Part shown: piece by piece, positions 32,610-46,078 of the stretch | How positions within the stretch are numbered: position 1 is the stretch's first letter | Layout: each line of letters starts with the position of its first letter | Origin: Microbulbifer marinus | GTDB lineage: Bacteria > Pseudomonadota > Gammaproteobacteria > Pseudomonadales > Cellvibrionaceae | Assembly (NCBI RefSeq): GCF_900107725.1 | Contig: NZ_FNQO01000001.1 | Location: forward strand, 558,001 to 622,000 | Direction: 5' to 3' | Length of the DNA: 64,000 nt | Made by a program: the position numbers and the translations under genes | Notes under the pieces: generated by a model | Told to the model about the DNA's origin: nothing | What the model saw: the letters and a program-made list of their open reading frames with translations, nothing else | The model's database searches: none

Positions 32610-33995
32610 TTATTTGGGGTGATACCAGCGCAATTTGTCGTGCAGGCTAACAACGCCGCCGATAATGGTCAGCGCCGGCGCTTCCACCGCTTCGGTCACT
32701 GCCAGCTGCGGCAGCGATCGCAGGTCGCCGACCACAACGCGTTGCTCACTGGTGGTGCCCTTCTCCACCAGCGCCGCCGGTGTGTCGGCCGGCAGGCCGT
32801 GTTCCTCCAGCTGGCGGCAGATAGTCTGCAGCCCGGTCAGGCCCATATAGAAAACGAGCGTCTGACCCGGCGATGCCAGCTCATTCCACGGCAGATCCAG
32901 TTCTCCCTGCTTCACGTGGCCGGTGATAAAGCGCACCGACTGGGCGTGGTCCCGATGCGTCAGCGGGATACCGGCATAACTGGCACAGCCGGAGGCGGCG
33001 GTGATACCGGGGACGACCTGGAATGGAATGCCGGCCGCGGCCAGCTTGTCGATTTCCTCCCCGCCCCGGCCGAAAATAAACGGATCGCCACCTTTCAGGC
33101 GCAACACTTTCTTTCCCTGCGCGGCCAGATCCACCAGCAGCTGATTGATCCCTTCCTGGGGCACGGAGTGAAACTCCTTCTTCTTGCCCACGTAAATGCG
33201 TTCGGCGTCGCGACGCACCAGATCCAATACGCCCGGCGACACCAGGCGATCGTACAGCACCACATCGGCCTGCTGCATCAGGCGCAGGGCGCGGAAGGTC
33301 AGCAGATCCGGATCGCCGGGACCCCCGCCTACCAGGTAGACCTCGCCGCTGGGTGCGGGACTGCCCTGCCACTGCTGCAGAGCCGCGAGGAACTCGTTTT
33401 CGCCGTCAACGACATTGCCGGCTTCCACCTTGTCCGCCACCGGACCGGAAAACACCCACTGCCAGAAATCCTTGCGGCTGGCTTCGGGCAGGCTCGCCTT
33501 GACCTGATCGCGCATCCTGGCCGCCAATTCAGCCAGCGAGGCGATTCCGGGCGCGAGCAACGCCTCCAGTTGCGCCCGGATCTGGCGCGCCAGAACGGGG
33601 GCCGCGCCGCCGCTGCTGATACCGATGGACAGGGGGCCGCGCTCAACGATGGCCGGAAAGGTGAAAGTACAAAGCTCGGGGGAGTCGACCACATTGACCG
33701 GCAGCCGCTGCGCCTGGGCATCGGTGGATACCGCGCGATTGACCTCGCTATCGGCAGTTGCGGCGACTACCAGTTGCGCCTGCTGGAGAAATTCCGGCCG
33801 GTACACTTCGCGGAAATGTTGCCCACCTGAGGTCGTCACCAGCCGCGCCAACTCATCGGTAATCTCGGGCGCGACCACCAGCAGGCGGGCACCGGCCTTG
33901 TTCAGTAAGCGCGCCTTGCGCGTGGCAATGGCACCACCGCCCACGATAAGGCAGGGGCAGTCTTTGACATCGAAAGCGAGAGGCAGGTAACGCAA
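32610..33995 (-). CDS. cysG: Siroheme synthase CysG (multifunctional)
   Basis: A 461-residue fusion. Residues 1-210 are the dehydrogenase/ferrochelatase half ([34 protein letters not shown]), and about 215-461 the uroporphyrinogen III methyltransferase half ([57 protein letters not shown]). It turns uroporphyrinogen III into siroheme for sulfite and nitrite reductases. The gene follows serS but is separated from it by a strong terminator, so probably has its own promoter. Full length for CysG. Confidence 0.96.
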   Translation of the reverse strand: MRYLPLAFDVKDCPCLIVGGGAIATRKARLLNKAGARLLVVAPEITDELARLVTTSGGQHFREVYRPEFLQQAQLVVAATADSEVNRAVSTDAQAQRLPVNVVDSPELCTFTFPAIVERGPLSIGISSGGAAPVLARQIRAQLEALLAPGIASLAELAARMRDQVKASLPEASRKDFWQWVFSGPVADKVEAGNVVDGENEFLAALQQWQGSPAPSGEVYLVGGGPGDPDLLTFRALRLMQQADVVLYDRLVSPGVLDLVRRDAERIYVGKKKEFHSVPQEGINQLLVDLAAQGKKVLRLKGGDPFIFGRGGEEIDKLAAAGIPFQVVPGITAASGCASYAGIPLTHRDHAQSVRFITGHVKQGELDLPWNELASPGQTLVFYMGLTGLQTICRQLEEHGLPADTPAALVEKGTTSEQRVVVGDLRSLPQLAVTEAVEAPALTIIGGVVSLHDKLRWYHPK

Positions 33996-34040
33996 GGTGA
34001 TAATCCGTTATTGTGGGTAATGCTGAGCCGCGGTGGCGCC

Positions 34041-34070
34041 AAAATAAAAAGGGCGAACACGTGTTCGCCC
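34041..34070 (-). terminator. Rho-independent terminator of serS
   Basis: A perfect 20-base palindrome GGGCGAACAC/GTGTTCGCCC (34051-34070) with an A-rich stretch on the plus strand at 34041-34050, read as a T run on the minus strand, 14 bases past the serS stop. Confidence 0.9.
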
Positions 34071-34083
34071 TTACTGGTTGTGA

Positions 34084-35391
<1,308 letters not shown>

Positions 35392-35766
35392 TTAGAAGTA
35401 CTTCATGGTAATTGCCATGGCTGCTGCAGTCGCCGCCAGGCAGAGCACCAGGCTGATGAATACATAGGCCAGTGCCGTCAGAGGCTGGCCATTGTGCCAT
35501 AACAGCAGGGTTTCCAGCGAGAATGTCGAAAAGGTAGTCAGTGCACCGAACAGGCCGGTCATCAACAGCAGGCGCCACTCCTGGCCCAGTAGGCCGCGCT
35601 CGACAATCAACACGTAGACGATGCCAATAAGAAACGCACCGGTGATGTTGACGATCAGAGTGCCGAGCGGAAACCGGCCCTCGAAGACCGGGTAGCTCCA
35701 CAAGCTGATCAGGTGGCGCATCAGGGCGCCGACCGCACCGCCAAAGGCGATTGCCAACCACTGCAT
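35392..35766 (-). CDS. crcB: Fluoride efflux channel CrcB (Fluc)
   Basis: A 124-residue protein with four membrane spans and the Fluc signature GAVGALMRHLISLWSYPVFE, then GTLIVNITGAFLIGIVY and GLFGALTTFSTFSLETLLL, whose Phe and Thr/Ser line the fluoride path. Dimers export fluoride. The ATG has AGGA 7 bases upstream. It lies between rarA and serS, as in many gammaproteobacteria. No fluoride riboswitch pattern is visible in the 132 bases upstream. Confidence 0.95.
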   Translation of the reverse strand: MQWLAIAFGGAVGALMRHLISLWSYPVFEGRFPLGTLIVNITGAFLIGIVYVLIVERGLLGQEWRLLLMTGLFGALTTFSTFSLETLLLWHNGQPLTALAYVFISLVLCLAATAAAMAITMKYF

Positions 35767-35898
35767 TGAACTGTCCTAGATGTGTCGGCCCGGATGGCCG
35801 CGTGGGAACTCCCTGACTCGGTATGGCCCCTGCTCGGCCGCCCCCTGTCGCAAGGGGCCGATTTTACCGAAAATTGCCCGCGCCGGCAGGCCCCTTCC

Positions 35899-37248
35899 TC
35901 AGCTGTCTTCGATCTTGCTATAGCGCTGTTGCGGACTGTCACGATTGAGGCTGCGCAGCCGCTCCAGCTTTTCGCCGATCTTCAGCTCCAGGCCCCGCGG
36001 CACCGGCTGGTAATAGCTGCGGCTGGCGATTTCTTCGGGAAAGTAGTTCTCACCGGCGGCGAAGGCATCGGGCTCATCGTGCGCGTAGCGATACTCGGCA
36101 CCGTGGGCCATGCTCTTGGCCAGCTTGGTTGGGGCATTGCGCAGGTGAATCGGCACGTCGTAACTCGGGTCGCGGCGAACATCCGCGATGACGCGCTTGT
36201 AGGCGGTGTAGACGGCGTTGCTCTTTGCCGCCACAGCCAAATAGGCTACCGCCTGTGCGATCGCCAGCTCTCCCTCGGGGCTGCCGAGGCGCTCCTGTAC
36301 ATCCCAGGCGTTCAGTGCCAGCTGCAGAGCCCGTGGGTCCGCGTTGCCGATATCCTCACTGGCCATGCGCACTACGCGGCGAGCGATATATAGTGGGTCG
36401 CAGCCGCCGTCCAGCATGCGCGCAAACCAGTACAGTGCCGCATCGGGATCGGAGCCCCGCACGGATTTGTGCATGGCGGAGATCTGGTCGTAAAAGTAGT
36501 CGCCGCCCTTGTCGAAACGGCGTACGTCGGCGCTCAGCACCTCCGCCAGCACGTCCTCGTCAATCACCAGGCGGCCGCCCTCTTCCCGCGCAAGATCGCA
36601 GGCGATCTCCAGCAGATTCAGGGCGCTGCGGGCGTCGCCATCGGCGGCATTGGCGATCTTGGCCAGCACTGCCTCGTCGATGGCAATGTCGCGCCGGGCC
36701 AGCTCTTCATCTTCGCGCAGGGCGCGACTCATCAGTGCCAGCAGGTCCTCTTCGGCGATGCTGCGCAACAGGTAGACGCGGCACCGGGACAGCAGCGCAT
36801 TGTTCAGTTCGAAGGATGGGTTCTCGGTGGTCGCGCCGACAAAGGTGACCGTGCCCTCTTCCACATAGGGCAGGAAGGCATCCTGCTGCGCCTTGTTGAA
36901 GCGGTGTACCTCATCGACAAACAGGATGGTGCCGCGGCCGAATTGGGCGTGGTGCTGTTCGGCCTCGGCCACCGCCTGACGTATTTCCTTCACGCCGGCG
37001 AGTACGGCGGACAGAGTGGCGAAGCGGGCATCGCACTCCTTTGCCAGCAGTCGCGCAAAGGTGGTCTTGCCTACCCCGGGCGGCCCCCAGAGCACCATCG
37101 AGTGCAGCTGCCCCCGCTCCACGGCCTCGCGCAGCGGTTTTCCCGGTCCCAATAAATGCGCCTGGCCCACATATTGGGCCAGGGACTCCGGCCGCATGCG
37201 GGCGGCCAATGGCTGGTGTTTCGGTGTTGACTGAAACAGGTCACTCAT
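35899..37248 (-). CDS. rarA: Replication-associated recombination protein RarA (MgsA)
   Basis: A 449-residue AAA+ ATPase. LAQYVGQAHLLGPGKPLREA is followed by Walker A VLWGPPGVGKTTFARLLA, Walker B TILFVDEVHRFNKAQQDAFL and sensor 1 FVGATTENPSFELN; the C-terminal tetramerisation domain includes HLRNAPTKLAKSMAHGAEYR. It acts at stalled replication forks. It is 7 bases from lolA on the same strand, an operon order conserved from Escherichia to Pseudomonas. Confidence 0.97.
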   Translation of the reverse strand: MSDLFQSTPKHQPLAARMRPESLAQYVGQAHLLGPGKPLREAVERGQLHSMVLWGPPGVGKTTFARLLAKECDARFATLSAVLAGVKEIRQAVAEAEQHHAQFGRGTILFVDEVHRFNKAQQDAFLPYVEEGTVTFVGATTENPSFELNNALLSRCRVYLLRSIAEEDLLALMSRALREDEELARRDIAIDEAVLAKIANAADGDARSALNLLEIACDLAREEGGRLVIDEDVLAEVLSADVRRFDKGGDYFYDQISAMHKSVRGSDPDAALYWFARMLDGGCDPLYIARRVVRMASEDIGNADPRALQLALNAWDVQERLGSPEGELAIAQAVAYLAVAAKSNAVYTAYKRVIADVRRDPSYDVPIHLRNAPTKLAKSMAHGAEYRYAHDEPDAFAAGENYFPEEIASRSYYQPVPRGLELKIGEKLERLRSLNRDSPQQRYSKIEDS

Positions 37249-37254
37249 CGCGTT

Positions 37255-37866
37255 CTATTCATCACGAATGACGTCGGTACCGGCCGGCGGCTTGAAATTG
37301 AAAATTGAGGAAGACAGTTTCGGATTCGCGGTCATGCCGCTGAACTTGATCTTGGTAGTCTGCCCCATGCTGTCGCGCACCGTCATCGCAGATGGCAGCC
37401 CAGCCTTGCTGAAGCGGATTTCCATCGTCTTAAACGGCGCTTGCGCATTCTTAGGCGTCAGCTGGTAGGCACCTTCCTTGCTGCTGACATTGAAGGAGCC
37501 GCGAATCTCCTCGACCTTGCCGCCGAGCAGCAACGCCGGGGTGTCTTTCATGCGCTTGTCGACCGGGCGCACGGTGACCTGCTCCAGGTCAGGATCGTAG
37601 AGCCACAGCTTCTTGTTGTTGGTGACGAGCAATTGCGGGAAAGGAGCACCGGTTTCCCAGCGCAGTTTGCCCGGGCGCTGGACCGAAAATTTGCCGCGAC
37701 TTTTTTGCAGGACTTTGCCGCGCTCATCGATCAGCGTCTGCTGGAATTTGCCGGAAATCGCCCCGAGCGGCTGCAGCAGGCGGCTCAGATCGTCGGTGGC
37801 ATCGGCCCAGGCCGCGCTGGCGACCATGCCGAGGACTAGCAGAGAGTTGCGCATAAGACTTTTCAT
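37255..37866 (-). CDS. lolA: Outer-membrane lipoprotein carrier protein LolA
   Basis: A 203-residue periplasmic chaperone that ferries lipoproteins from LolCDE to LolB. The signal peptide is MRNSLLVLGMVASAAWA-like at the N-terminus. The mature part has LGAISGKFQQTLIDERGKVL, GKFSVQRPGKLRWETGAPFP and QTTKIKFSGMTANPKL strands that build the lipid-holding half barrel. It lies between ftsK and rarA on the same strand. Confidence 0.95.
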   Translation of the reverse strand: MKSLMRNSLLVLGMVASAAWADATDDLSRLLQPLGAISGKFQQTLIDERGKVLQKSRGKFSVQRPGKLRWETGAPFPQLLVTNNKKLWLYDPDLEQVTVRPVDKRMKDTPALLLGGKVEEIRGSFNVSSKEGAYQLTPKNAQAPFKTMEIRFSKAGLPSAMTVRDSMGQTTKIKFSGMTANPKLSSSIFNFKPPAGTDVIRDE

Positions 37867-37962
37867 ATCAGGATTCCAGTCGGACGATTTCCTTAAAGAT
37901 TAGATCCCGGTGGGTGAATAGCGGCTGAACCGCTGGCTCCCTCGAGTTCCACCGCCGGCCAA

Positions 37963-40305
37963 TCAGGCGGGCGGCGGCGCCAGGACGGTGCGGTTGCCGT
38001 TGTGTTCCGCCGGCGACACAACGCCGGCGGCCTCCATGGCATCGATAATTCGGGCGGCCCGATTGTAGCCAATGCGCAGCTGACGCTGCACAGAGGAAAT
38101 CGAAGCCTTACGGGATTTGGTAACGAAGGCCACCGCTTCATCGTATAAGGCGTCGGTCTCGGGATCATCCTCTTCCCCACCCTCCGTCTGCAGGCCGGGG
38201 ACCGGGATACTGTTGTTGCTGTCGTCGACGATACCGTCGATATAGTCGGGCTCGCCGCGCCGGCTCCAGTCCGCCACCACCTGGTGTACCTCGTGGTCGT
38301 CGACGAAGGCACCGTGCACCCGTACGGGCACACCGCTGCCCGGCGGCAGGTACAGCATGTCGCCGTGTCCGAGCAGCTGTTCGGCGCCGCCCTGATCGAG
38401 AATGGTACGGGAGTCCACCTTTGAGGACACCTGGAAGGCAATACGCGTCGGCACGTTGGCCTTGATCAGACCGGTGATTACATCCACCGACGGGCGCTGT
38501 GTCGCCAGCAGCAGGTGAATACCCGCGGCACGGGCCTTCTGCGCGATACGCGCGATCAGCTGTTCCACCTTCTTGCCGACGATCATCATCATGTCGGCGA
38601 ATTCGTCGATCACCACGACAATGGCTGGCAGTGGCTTCAGGTGTGGGCGTGTCTGCTCCGCTTCCGGAACGCTGGACATCGGGTCGGGCTGCCAGATGGG
38701 GTCTTCCAGCGGCTCACCGGCAGCAATGGCATCCTTAACCTTGCGGTTGAAGCCCGCCAGGTTGCGCACACCCATCGCCGCCATCAGCTTGTAGCGGCGC
38801 TCCATCTCGCCGACACACCAGCGCAGACCGTTGGCGGCGTCGTTCATGTCGGTGATGACCGGCGTCAGCAGGTGCGGGATGCCCTCGTAGACCGACAGCT
38901 CCAGCATCTTGGGATCCACCAGGATCAGGCGCACCTCATCCGGGGTCGACTTGTACAGCAGGCTCAGCAGCATCACGTTGATGCCGACGGACTTACCGGA
39001 ACCGGTGGTGCCCGCCACCAGCAGGTGGGGCATCTTGGCCAGATCCGCGACCACCGGTTGCCCGGAAATATCGTGACCCAGGGCCAGAGTCAGCGCGGAC
39101 TTGGCGTTGTCATAGACATCCGCCGACAGCACCTCGCTGAGACGCACCATCTGCCGGTTTTCATTCGGTATTTCGATCCCCACGACCGATTTGCCCGGGA
39201 TCACTTCCACTACCCGCACGCTGATCACGGCCAGTGAGCGCGCCAGGTCCTTGGCCAGGTTGGAGATCTTGCTGACCTTAACGCCTGGCGCAGGCTGGAT
39301 CTCAAAACGGGTCACTACGGGACCCGGTAGTACCGAAACCACTTCCGCCACCACGCCGAAATCCTTCAGCTTCAGTTCCAGCAGGCGCGACAGTGCTTCC
39401 AGCGACTCGCGGGAGAAGCCGGCCTTCTTGTTCTGATCCGGCGGATCAAGCAGCGATAGCGGCGGCAAGGTGCCGGTGACAGGACCGCTCTTGAACAGCT
39501 CGCCCTGCTTCTCCTTGGCCGCGCGTGGGCTCTGCTTCGGTTTCGGAGCAGTGGGCTCGATCTTGGGTGGCAGCCGCTTGGCGGTACGCTGTTTCTCCTC
39601 CTCCACCGCGGCCTTGCGCACCACGATTGCCTGTCGGGCAGCGCGCTCTTCCGCGCGCTGCTGGCGCGCGCGCTGATAGCGATTGCCGAGCCAGCCGATA
39701 AAGCCGAGAACATTGCGGCCGATGGCATCCACCAGCTTCAGCCAGGAGAGGCCGGTAAATACGGTGATACCAATGGCAAATAGCGCCAGCAGCAGGATGG
39801 TCGCCCCCACATAGCCGAGGCTCACTTCCGCGGACTCGGCGATGGCCGCGCCGATGATACCGCCATTGGAGAATGGCAGTGGCTCCTCGGCCTGGGCGAA
39901 ACACAGGGTGGCGATGCCGGCGCCGGTGATCAGCAGCAGGCCGAGACCGGAGACGCGCAACGTGAAAAGCGGGCCGTGAAAGCGCGCGTTGCGATCGCGC
40001 AGAATTCCGACAGCGCGCCAGCCGATCAGTATTGGGAACAGGTAGGCCATCCAGCCCAGCAGCGACAGGCAGACATCTGCGAGCCAGGCACCGGTCGGCC
40101 CGATTGCGTTCTGAATTTCCCCGCCGTGGCCCGTATGGGACCAGCCCGGATCCTGTGGGCTGTAACTCATCAGGCTGATCGCGAGCAGCAGCGCCCCCGC
40201 CAGGAGTCCGATCAGCGCCCCTTCACGCAGCAGGCGGGCGATCAGGGAATCCGGCAGGGTTCCATGTTCATCGTTGGACTGGTCGGTCGCGCTATCGGCC
40301 TTCAA
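37963..40305 (-). CDS. ftsK: DNA translocase FtsK
   Basis: A 780-residue translocase. The N-terminal four membrane spans ([16 protein letters not shown] to about 190) place it at the division septum. A fairly short charged linker rich in Lys, Arg and Pro follows, then the motor with Walker [18 protein letters not shown], Walker [16 protein letters not shown] and [20 protein letters not shown]. The C-terminal gamma winged helix ([20 protein letters not shown]) reads KOPS sites. It is divergent from trxB and heads the ftsK-lolA-rarA-crcB-serS run. Confidence 0.97.
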   Translation of the reverse strand: MKADSATDQSNDEHGTLPDSLIARLLREGALIGLLAGALLLAISLMSYSPQDPGWSHTGHGGEIQNAIGPTGAWLADVCLSLLGWMAYLFPILIGWRAVGILRDRNARFHGPLFTLRVSGLGLLLITGAGIATLCFAQAEEPLPFSNGGIIGAAIAESAEVSLGYVGATILLLALFAIGITVFTGLSWLKLVDAIGRNVLGFIGWLGNRYQRARQQRAEERAARQAIVVRKAAVEEEKQRTAKRLPPKIEPTAPKPKQSPRAAKEKQGELFKSGPVTGTLPPLSLLDPPDQNKKAGFSRESLEALSRLLELKLKDFGVVAEVVSVLPGPVVTRFEIQPAPGVKVSKISNLAKDLARSLAVISVRVVEVIPGKSVVGIEIPNENRQMVRLSEVLSADVYDNAKSALTLALGHDISGQPVVADLAKMPHLLVAGTTGSGKSVGINVMLLSLLYKSTPDEVRLILVDPKMLELSVYEGIPHLLTPVITDMNDAANGLRWCVGEMERRYKLMAAMGVRNLAGFNRKVKDAIAAGEPLEDPIWQPDPMSSVPEAEQTRPHLKPLPAIVVVIDEFADMMMIVGKKVEQLIARIAQKARAAGIHLLLATQRPSVDVITGLIKANVPTRIAFQVSSKVDSRTILDQGGAEQLLGHGDMLYLPPGSGVPVRVHGAFVDDHEVHQVVADWSRRGEPDYIDGIVDDSNNSIPVPGLQTEGGEEDDPETDALYDEAVAFVTKSRKASISSVQRQLRIGYNRAARIIDAMEAAGVVSPAEHNGNRTVLAPPPA

Positions 40306-41646
<1,341 letters not shown>

Positions 41647-41676
41647 GGCAATAGCCGGTTGGCGACGGAAGAATTG

Positions 41677-41702
41677 GGGCGATCCTTGTGATCGCCCTTT
41701 TT
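41677..41702 (+). terminator. Rho-independent terminator of trxB
   Basis: An 8-base stem GGGCGATC/GATCGCCC with a 5-base loop, followed by a run of T, 31 bases after the trxB stop. Confidence 0.92.
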
Positions 41703-41770
41703 CATTCTGCGGCCGGTAGGATGATGCAGACAGATAGAGGGGCAATGCCCGAATTGCGAAGGCCAGAAAC

Positions 41771-42490
41771 ATGACGGGATCCAACGACGGCTATCTGACT
41801 CTGCTGGACGAGAACCGCATAGAGTTCCCGCCCACCCGCCGCGCGTTGCGCGATCCCAACGGTTTGCTGGCGATCGGTGGCAAGCTGACACCGGCATGGC
41901 TGCTGGCCGCCTATCGGCGCGGTATCTTCCCCTGGTATTCCGACGACCAACCGATTCTGTGGTGGAGTCCTTCACCCCGCTGTGTGGTCATTCCCGAGCT
42001 TTTCCGTATCGGTCGCAGCCTGCGCAAGGAGCTGCGCCGGGGGCATTTCCGGGTCACCTTTGACCAGGCGTTCGACCAGGTAATCGAAGCCTGCAGGGCC
42101 CCGCGTGCCGACGCCGAGGGCACCTGGATCACCGATGAAATGCAGGCGGCTTACGAGGAGATGCATCGGCTTGGACACGCCCATTCTGTTGAGGTGTGGC
42201 GGGATGGCCGCCTGGCCGGGGGCCTCTACGGCATTGCCCTCGGAAGGGTCTTTTTTGGCGAGTCCATGTTCCACCGCGAGACGGATGCCTCAAAAGTCGC
42301 TTTTGTCCACCTGGTGCGGCAATTAGAATTGTGGGGCTGCCCGCTGATCGACTGCCAGGTTAGTAATCCTCATCTGGCCAGTCTGGGGGCGGTAGAGGTG
42401 TCGCGTGAGGATTTCGAGCGTCTGCTGGAGGCCGGTATTCGACAGCCACCGTTCCCGCAGCCCTGGAAGATGTCCTGGAGCTATGAGTAA
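41771..42490 (+). CDS. aat: Leucyl/phenylalanyl-tRNA-protein transferase Aat
   Basis: A 239-residue GNAT-fold enzyme that adds Leu or Phe from aminoacyl-tRNA to proteins with N-terminal Arg or Lys, marking them for ClpS-ClpAP. The signatures are GGKLTPAWLLAAYRRGIFPW, DDQPILWWSPSPRCVV and ALGRVFFGESMFHRETDASK. It overlaps the bpt gene by 8 bases. ClpS and ClpA are encoded only 1-4 kb away on the other strand, so the whole recognition and degradation route is in one locus. Confidence 0.97.
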   Translation: MTGSNDGYLTLLDENRIEFPPTRRALRDPNGLLAIGGKLTPAWLLAAYRRGIFPWYSDDQPILWWSPSPRCVVIPELFRIGRSLRKELRRGHFRVTFDQAFDQVIEACRAPRADAEGTWITDEMQAAYEEMHRLGHAHSVEVWRDGRLAGGLYGIALGRVFFGESMFHRETDASKVAFVHLVRQLELWGCPLIDCQVSNPHLASLGAVEVSREDFERLLEAGIRQPPFPQPWKMSWSYE

Positions 42491-43202
42491 GTATTCTCAA
42501 CTGGATTCCGTGCGCCTGCTGGCCACCTTGCCCCATCCCTGCGGTTATTTGCCGGACGAGGATGCAACCACCGTGTTCGTGGATCCGCAGACCCCCATCG
42601 ACCAGCGGCTTTACAGTCGCCTGTCAGAACTGGGCTTCCGCCGCAGTGGCGGCTACCTCTATCGGCCGCAGTGCGCGGCCTGCCAGGCCTGCATACCGGC
42701 GCGCGTGCCGGTGGGACTGTTTGTTCCCGACCGCAGGCAGCGGCGCTGCTGGCGACGCAATCGCGACCTGGATATTTTCCATGTCGAGACCATCGACACC
42801 GATGAGCACTATGAACTCTACGCGCGTTACATCGAGCGGCGCCACGCCGACGGCGAGATGTACCCGCCCAGTCGCGATCAGTTCCGCAGCTTCCTGCTGC
42901 AGGCCTGGGGGGCGACCCGCTATATCGAGTTTCGTGCCCGCGGTCGCCTGGTGGCGGTTGCCGTGACCGACCTGCTCACCGCGGGATTATCGGCCATCTA
43001 TACTTTCTTCGATCCCGAAGAGGACAAGCGCAGCCTGGGTAGCTACTGCATCCTCTACCAGATCGAATGGGCCCGACGCCTCGGACTGCCCAGCCTCTAC
43101 CTCGGCTACTGGATCGAACAGTGTCAGAAAATGGCCTACAAGAGTCAGTTCCAGCCCATCGAACTGCTGCGCGAGAACCGCTGGGCACTGAAAGCCCGTT
43201 AA
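42483..43202 (+). CDS. bpt: Aspartate/glutamate leucyltransferase Bpt (ATE1-like)
   Basis: A 239-residue tRNA-protein transferase. The N-terminal zinc-type cysteines are in YLYRPQCAACQACIPARVPV. The GNAT-like C-terminal domain has ARYIERRHADGEMYPPSRDQ and FFDPEEDKRSLGSYCILYQI, with LYLGYWIEQCQKMAYKSQF near the end. It adds Leu to N-terminal Asp or Glu. The ATG at 42483 lies within the end of aat, giving an 8-base overlap and translational coupling. Confidence 0.95.
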   Translation: MSKYSQLDSVRLLATLPHPCGYLPDEDATTVFVDPQTPIDQRLYSRLSELGFRRSGGYLYRPQCAACQACIPARVPVGLFVPDRRQRRCWRRNRDLDIFHVETIDTDEHYELYARYIERRHADGEMYPPSRDQFRSFLLQAWGATRYIEFRARGRLVAVAVTDLLTAGLSAIYTFFDPEEDKRSLGSYCILYQIEWARRLGLPSLYLGYWIEQCQKMAYKSQFQPIELLRENRWALKAR

Positions 43203-43328
43203 GGCCGGGCATTCAGCCTTTGCTCTATTGTGCCTTTTCGTGCAAAATGCTCGCCCGTCGCGCCGCGGCCAGGCCCGAGTGCCACCGGGGTAAAGCTCAG
43301 ATCAAGTTATTTTGAAGGTTACTGCCGC

Positions 43329-43547
43329 ATGGCAAAAGACGATTACATTGAGATGGAAGGTGAGGTGATCGACACCCTGCCCAATACCACTTTCCGCGTA
43401 AAGCTGGAAAACGGACACGTGGTGATCGCGCATATTTCTGGAAAAATGCGCAAGAACTATATTCGTATCCTCACGGGCGACAAGGTCAAGGTAGAGCTGA
43501 CTCCCTACGACCTGACCAAGGGTCGTATCACCTACCGCGCCCGCTAA
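43329..43547 (+). CDS. infA: Translation initiation factor IF-1
   Basis: A 72-residue OB-fold protein, [19 protein letters not shown], with [20 protein letters not shown] and ending in GRITYRAR, so complete and highly conserved. It binds the ribosomal A site during initiation. It is preceded by a ribosome-like GAAGGTTACTG and lies 126 bases after bpt. The conserved order aat-bpt-infA next to clpA is seen in Pseudomonas and relatives. Confidence 0.99.
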   Translation: MAKDDYIEMEGEVIDTLPNTTFRVKLENGHVVIAHISGKMRKNYIRILTGDKVKVELTPYDLTKGRITYRAR

Positions 43548-43596
43548 CCCTGAGGCGCGCAGCTGGCGCCCCTGTTTAGGCGCTTACTGCAGAAAC

Positions 43597-43625
43597 AAAA
43601 AAGCCACCTACCGGTGGCTTTTTTT
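43597..43625. terminator. Bidirectional terminator between infA and clpA
   Basis: A GCCACC-TACC-GGTGGC stem flanked by A-run on the left and T-run on the right, so it can stop transcription from both convergent genes. Confidence 0.92.
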
Positions 43626-43665
43626 GTTGCTTGTGGCTAATTGCCGATCGGCGGCACGCTCCCGG

Positions 43666-45942
43666 TCAGGCGGGCACCGCCGTTTTGATGGCGAGCTCGT
43701 CGTTTTCTATGGTGACCTGCACGCGGCCGCCCTCTTCCGCCAGATCGCCGAACAACACCGCTTCCGCCAGCGGTTTGCGCAGCTTGTCGCGGATCAGGCG
43801 GGCCATGGGCCGCGCGCCCATCTTCTCGTCGTAGCCGTTGACGGCGAGCCATTCACGCGCTTCGTCGTCAACTTCCAGTGTCACATGGGACTCGTCCAGC
43901 TGCGCCTGCAGCTCGACAATAAACTTGTCCACCACCGTCTTGACCACTTCGAGGTTCAGCGAACCGAACTGGATAATGCTGTCCAGGCGGTTGCGGAATT
44001 CCGGGGTAAACATCTTCTTGATCTCTTCCATACCATCGCTGGAATGGTCCTGGTTGGAGAAACCAATGGAGCGGCGACTCATCAGTTCCGCACCGGCGTT
44101 GGTGGTCATGATCAGGATGACATTGCGGAAATCCGCCTTGCGGCCGTTGTTGTCGGTCAGCGTGCCGTGGTCCATGACCTGCAGCAGCAGGTTGAACACT
44201 TCCGGGTGCGCCTTCTCGATCTCGTCGAGCAGGACCACACTGTGCGGATGCTTGGTGACCGAGTCGGTCAACAGACCACCCTGGTCGAAGCCGACATAGC
44301 CCGGAGGTGCGCCGATCAGGCGGGAAACGGTGTGGCGCTCCATATATTCGGACATATCGAAGCGGATCAGCTCGATCCCCATCACCTTCGCCAGCTGGCG
44401 GCATAGTTCGGTCTTACCGACACCGGTAGGACCAGCAAACAGGAAGGAGCCGATGGGCTTCTCTTCAGCGCCCAGGCCCGCGCGACTCAACTTGATCGCG
44501 GTGCCGAGGGCCTCAATTGCCTTATCCTGACCAAACACAACCATTTTCAGGTTGTCATCGAGCTTGGCGAGCTGGTCCTTGTCGGACGCGGAGACACTCT
44601 TGGCCGGAATGCGCGCCATCTTGGCGATCACCACTTCAATTTCAGTTACGCCTATCACGTCCTTGCGCTCCTCCAGCGGCAGCAGCGACTGGTAGGCGCC
44701 GGCCTCATCGATGACATCGATGGCCTTGTCCGGCAGAAAGCGCTCGGTGATATGGCGGCTGGACAGCTGCGCGGCAGCCTCCAGGGCCTGGTCGGTGAAG
44801 CGAACCTTATGGTGGTCTTCGAAGCAGCTTTTCAGCCCCTGCAGGATCTGCACCGTCTCCTCAACCGAGGGCTCATTGACATCGATTTTCTGGAAGCGGC
44901 GCGACAGGGCCCGATCTTTCTCGAAGATGCCCCGATATTCGGTGAACGTAGTGGAGCCGATACAGCGCAGCTGGCCGCTGGAGAGCAGCGGTTTCAGTAG
45001 GTTCGAGGCGTCCATCACGCCGCCGGAAGCCGCGCCGGCGCCGATGATCGTGTGAATCTCGTCGATAAACAGCACCGCGTGCTCGCGCTTTTTCAACTCT
45101 GCCAGCAGCGCCTTGAAGCGCTTTTCGAAGTCGCCGCGGTATTTGGTGCCCGCCAGCAGCGAACCCAGATCGAGGGAATAAATGGTCGCGTTGAGCAGTG
45201 GCTCCGGGACTTCCTCATCGACGATTCGCCGCGCCAAACCCTCGGCAATCGCGGTTTTGCCGACACCGGACTCTCCCACCAGCAGCGGATTGTTCTTCCG
45301 GCGCCGGGCCAGTACCTGGGTCACGCGCTCTACTTCGGGGCCTCGGCCCACCAGGGGATCGATACGGCCAAGGATGGCTTCCTGGTTGAGGTTGGTAGCG
45401 TAGCTTTCAAGCGGGTCCGAGCCGCCAGGTTCGGCGCCGGTACTGATATCCTCGTCAACCTGCTCCGGAGCCGGATCTGAATTGTGATGAGGGTGGCCAC
45501 TGGAACCGACACGGGATATGCCGTGGGTGATGTAATTGACGACATCAATGCGCGCGACACTCTGCTGCTTCAGGTAGTAGACCGCCTGGCTCTCCTGTTC
45601 GCAGAAGATGGCAACCAGCACATTCGCACCGGTCACTTCTTTCTTGCCGGAAGACTGGACGTGAAACACGGCACGCTGTAGCACACGCTGGAAGCCGAGG
45701 GTTGGCTGGGTTTCCCGGTCGGTGTCGGCCTCGGGAATAAGCGGGGTAGTGGAATCTACGAACTCCAGCAGCTCGCGGCGAAGAGCGCTCAGGTCAGCCC
45801 CGCAAGCATGCAGCACATCGGCAGCGGACTCATTGTCCAGAAGTGCTAGCAGCAGGTGCTCCACGGTCATGAATTCGTGCCGTTTCGCGCGCGCACCCTT
45901 AAACGCCAGATTGAGCGTTACCTCTAAATCCTTGCTGAGCAT
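43666..45942 (-). CDS. clpA: ATP-dependent Clp protease ATP-binding subunit ClpA
   Basis: A 758-residue double AAA+ unfoldase. The N-terminal ClpS-binding domain ([20 protein letters not shown]) is followed by D1 with Walker [18 protein letters not shown] and D2 with Walker [18 protein letters not shown], plus the D2 tail. ClpA unfolds substrates for ClpP, including those with N-degrons made by Aat and Bpt. It is downstream of clpS on the same strand, with a 136-base gap. clpP is not in this window. Confidence 0.98.
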   Translation of the reverse strand: MLSKDLEVTLNLAFKGARAKRHEFMTVEHLLLALLDNESAADVLHACGADLSALRRELLEFVDSTTPLIPEADTDRETQPTLGFQRVLQRAVFHVQSSGKKEVTGANVLVAIFCEQESQAVYYLKQQSVARIDVVNYITHGISRVGSSGHPHHNSDPAPEQVDEDISTGAEPGGSDPLESYATNLNQEAILGRIDPLVGRGPEVERVTQVLARRRKNNPLLVGESGVGKTAIAEGLARRIVDEEVPEPLLNATIYSLDLGSLLAGTKYRGDFEKRFKALLAELKKREHAVLFIDEIHTIIGAGAASGGVMDASNLLKPLLSSGQLRCIGSTTFTEYRGIFEKDRALSRRFQKIDVNEPSVEETVQILQGLKSCFEDHHKVRFTDQALEAAAQLSSRHITERFLPDKAIDVIDEAGAYQSLLPLEERKDVIGVTEIEVVIAKMARIPAKSVSASDKDQLAKLDDNLKMVVFGQDKAIEALGTAIKLSRAGLGAEEKPIGSFLFAGPTGVGKTELCRQLAKVMGIELIRFDMSEYMERHTVSRLIGAPPGYVGFDQGGLLTDSVTKHPHSVVLLDEIEKAHPEVFNLLLQVMDHGTLTDNNGRKADFRNVILIMTTNAGAELMSRRSIGFSNQDHSSDGMEEIKKMFTPEFRNRLDSIIQFGSLNLEVVKTVVDKFIVELQAQLDESHVTLEVDDEAREWLAVNGYDEKMGARPMARLIRDKLRKPLAEAVLFGDLAEEGGRVQVTIENDELAIKTAVPA

Positions 45943-46078
45943 CTAAACCTCAAACCCTTAACGCCAATGTCACCCGCCGATTCCACCGGTAAGCGCGCGC
46001 CGGAAGCCGGCGACTTGAGTGTGCCCGAATCCTTTCAGGCGACGGGACCCTTGTTTCAAAAGCAACTGCACGACAGCG

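Noticed and set aside
35767-35898. Possible fluoride riboswitch upstream of crcB
   Set aside because: The characteristic conserved pattern of the fluoride riboswitch is not seen on the coding strand.
45999-46011. GCCGG-AAG-CCGGC hairpin between clpS and clpA
   Set aside because: Short and without a T run; not enough for an attenuator claim.
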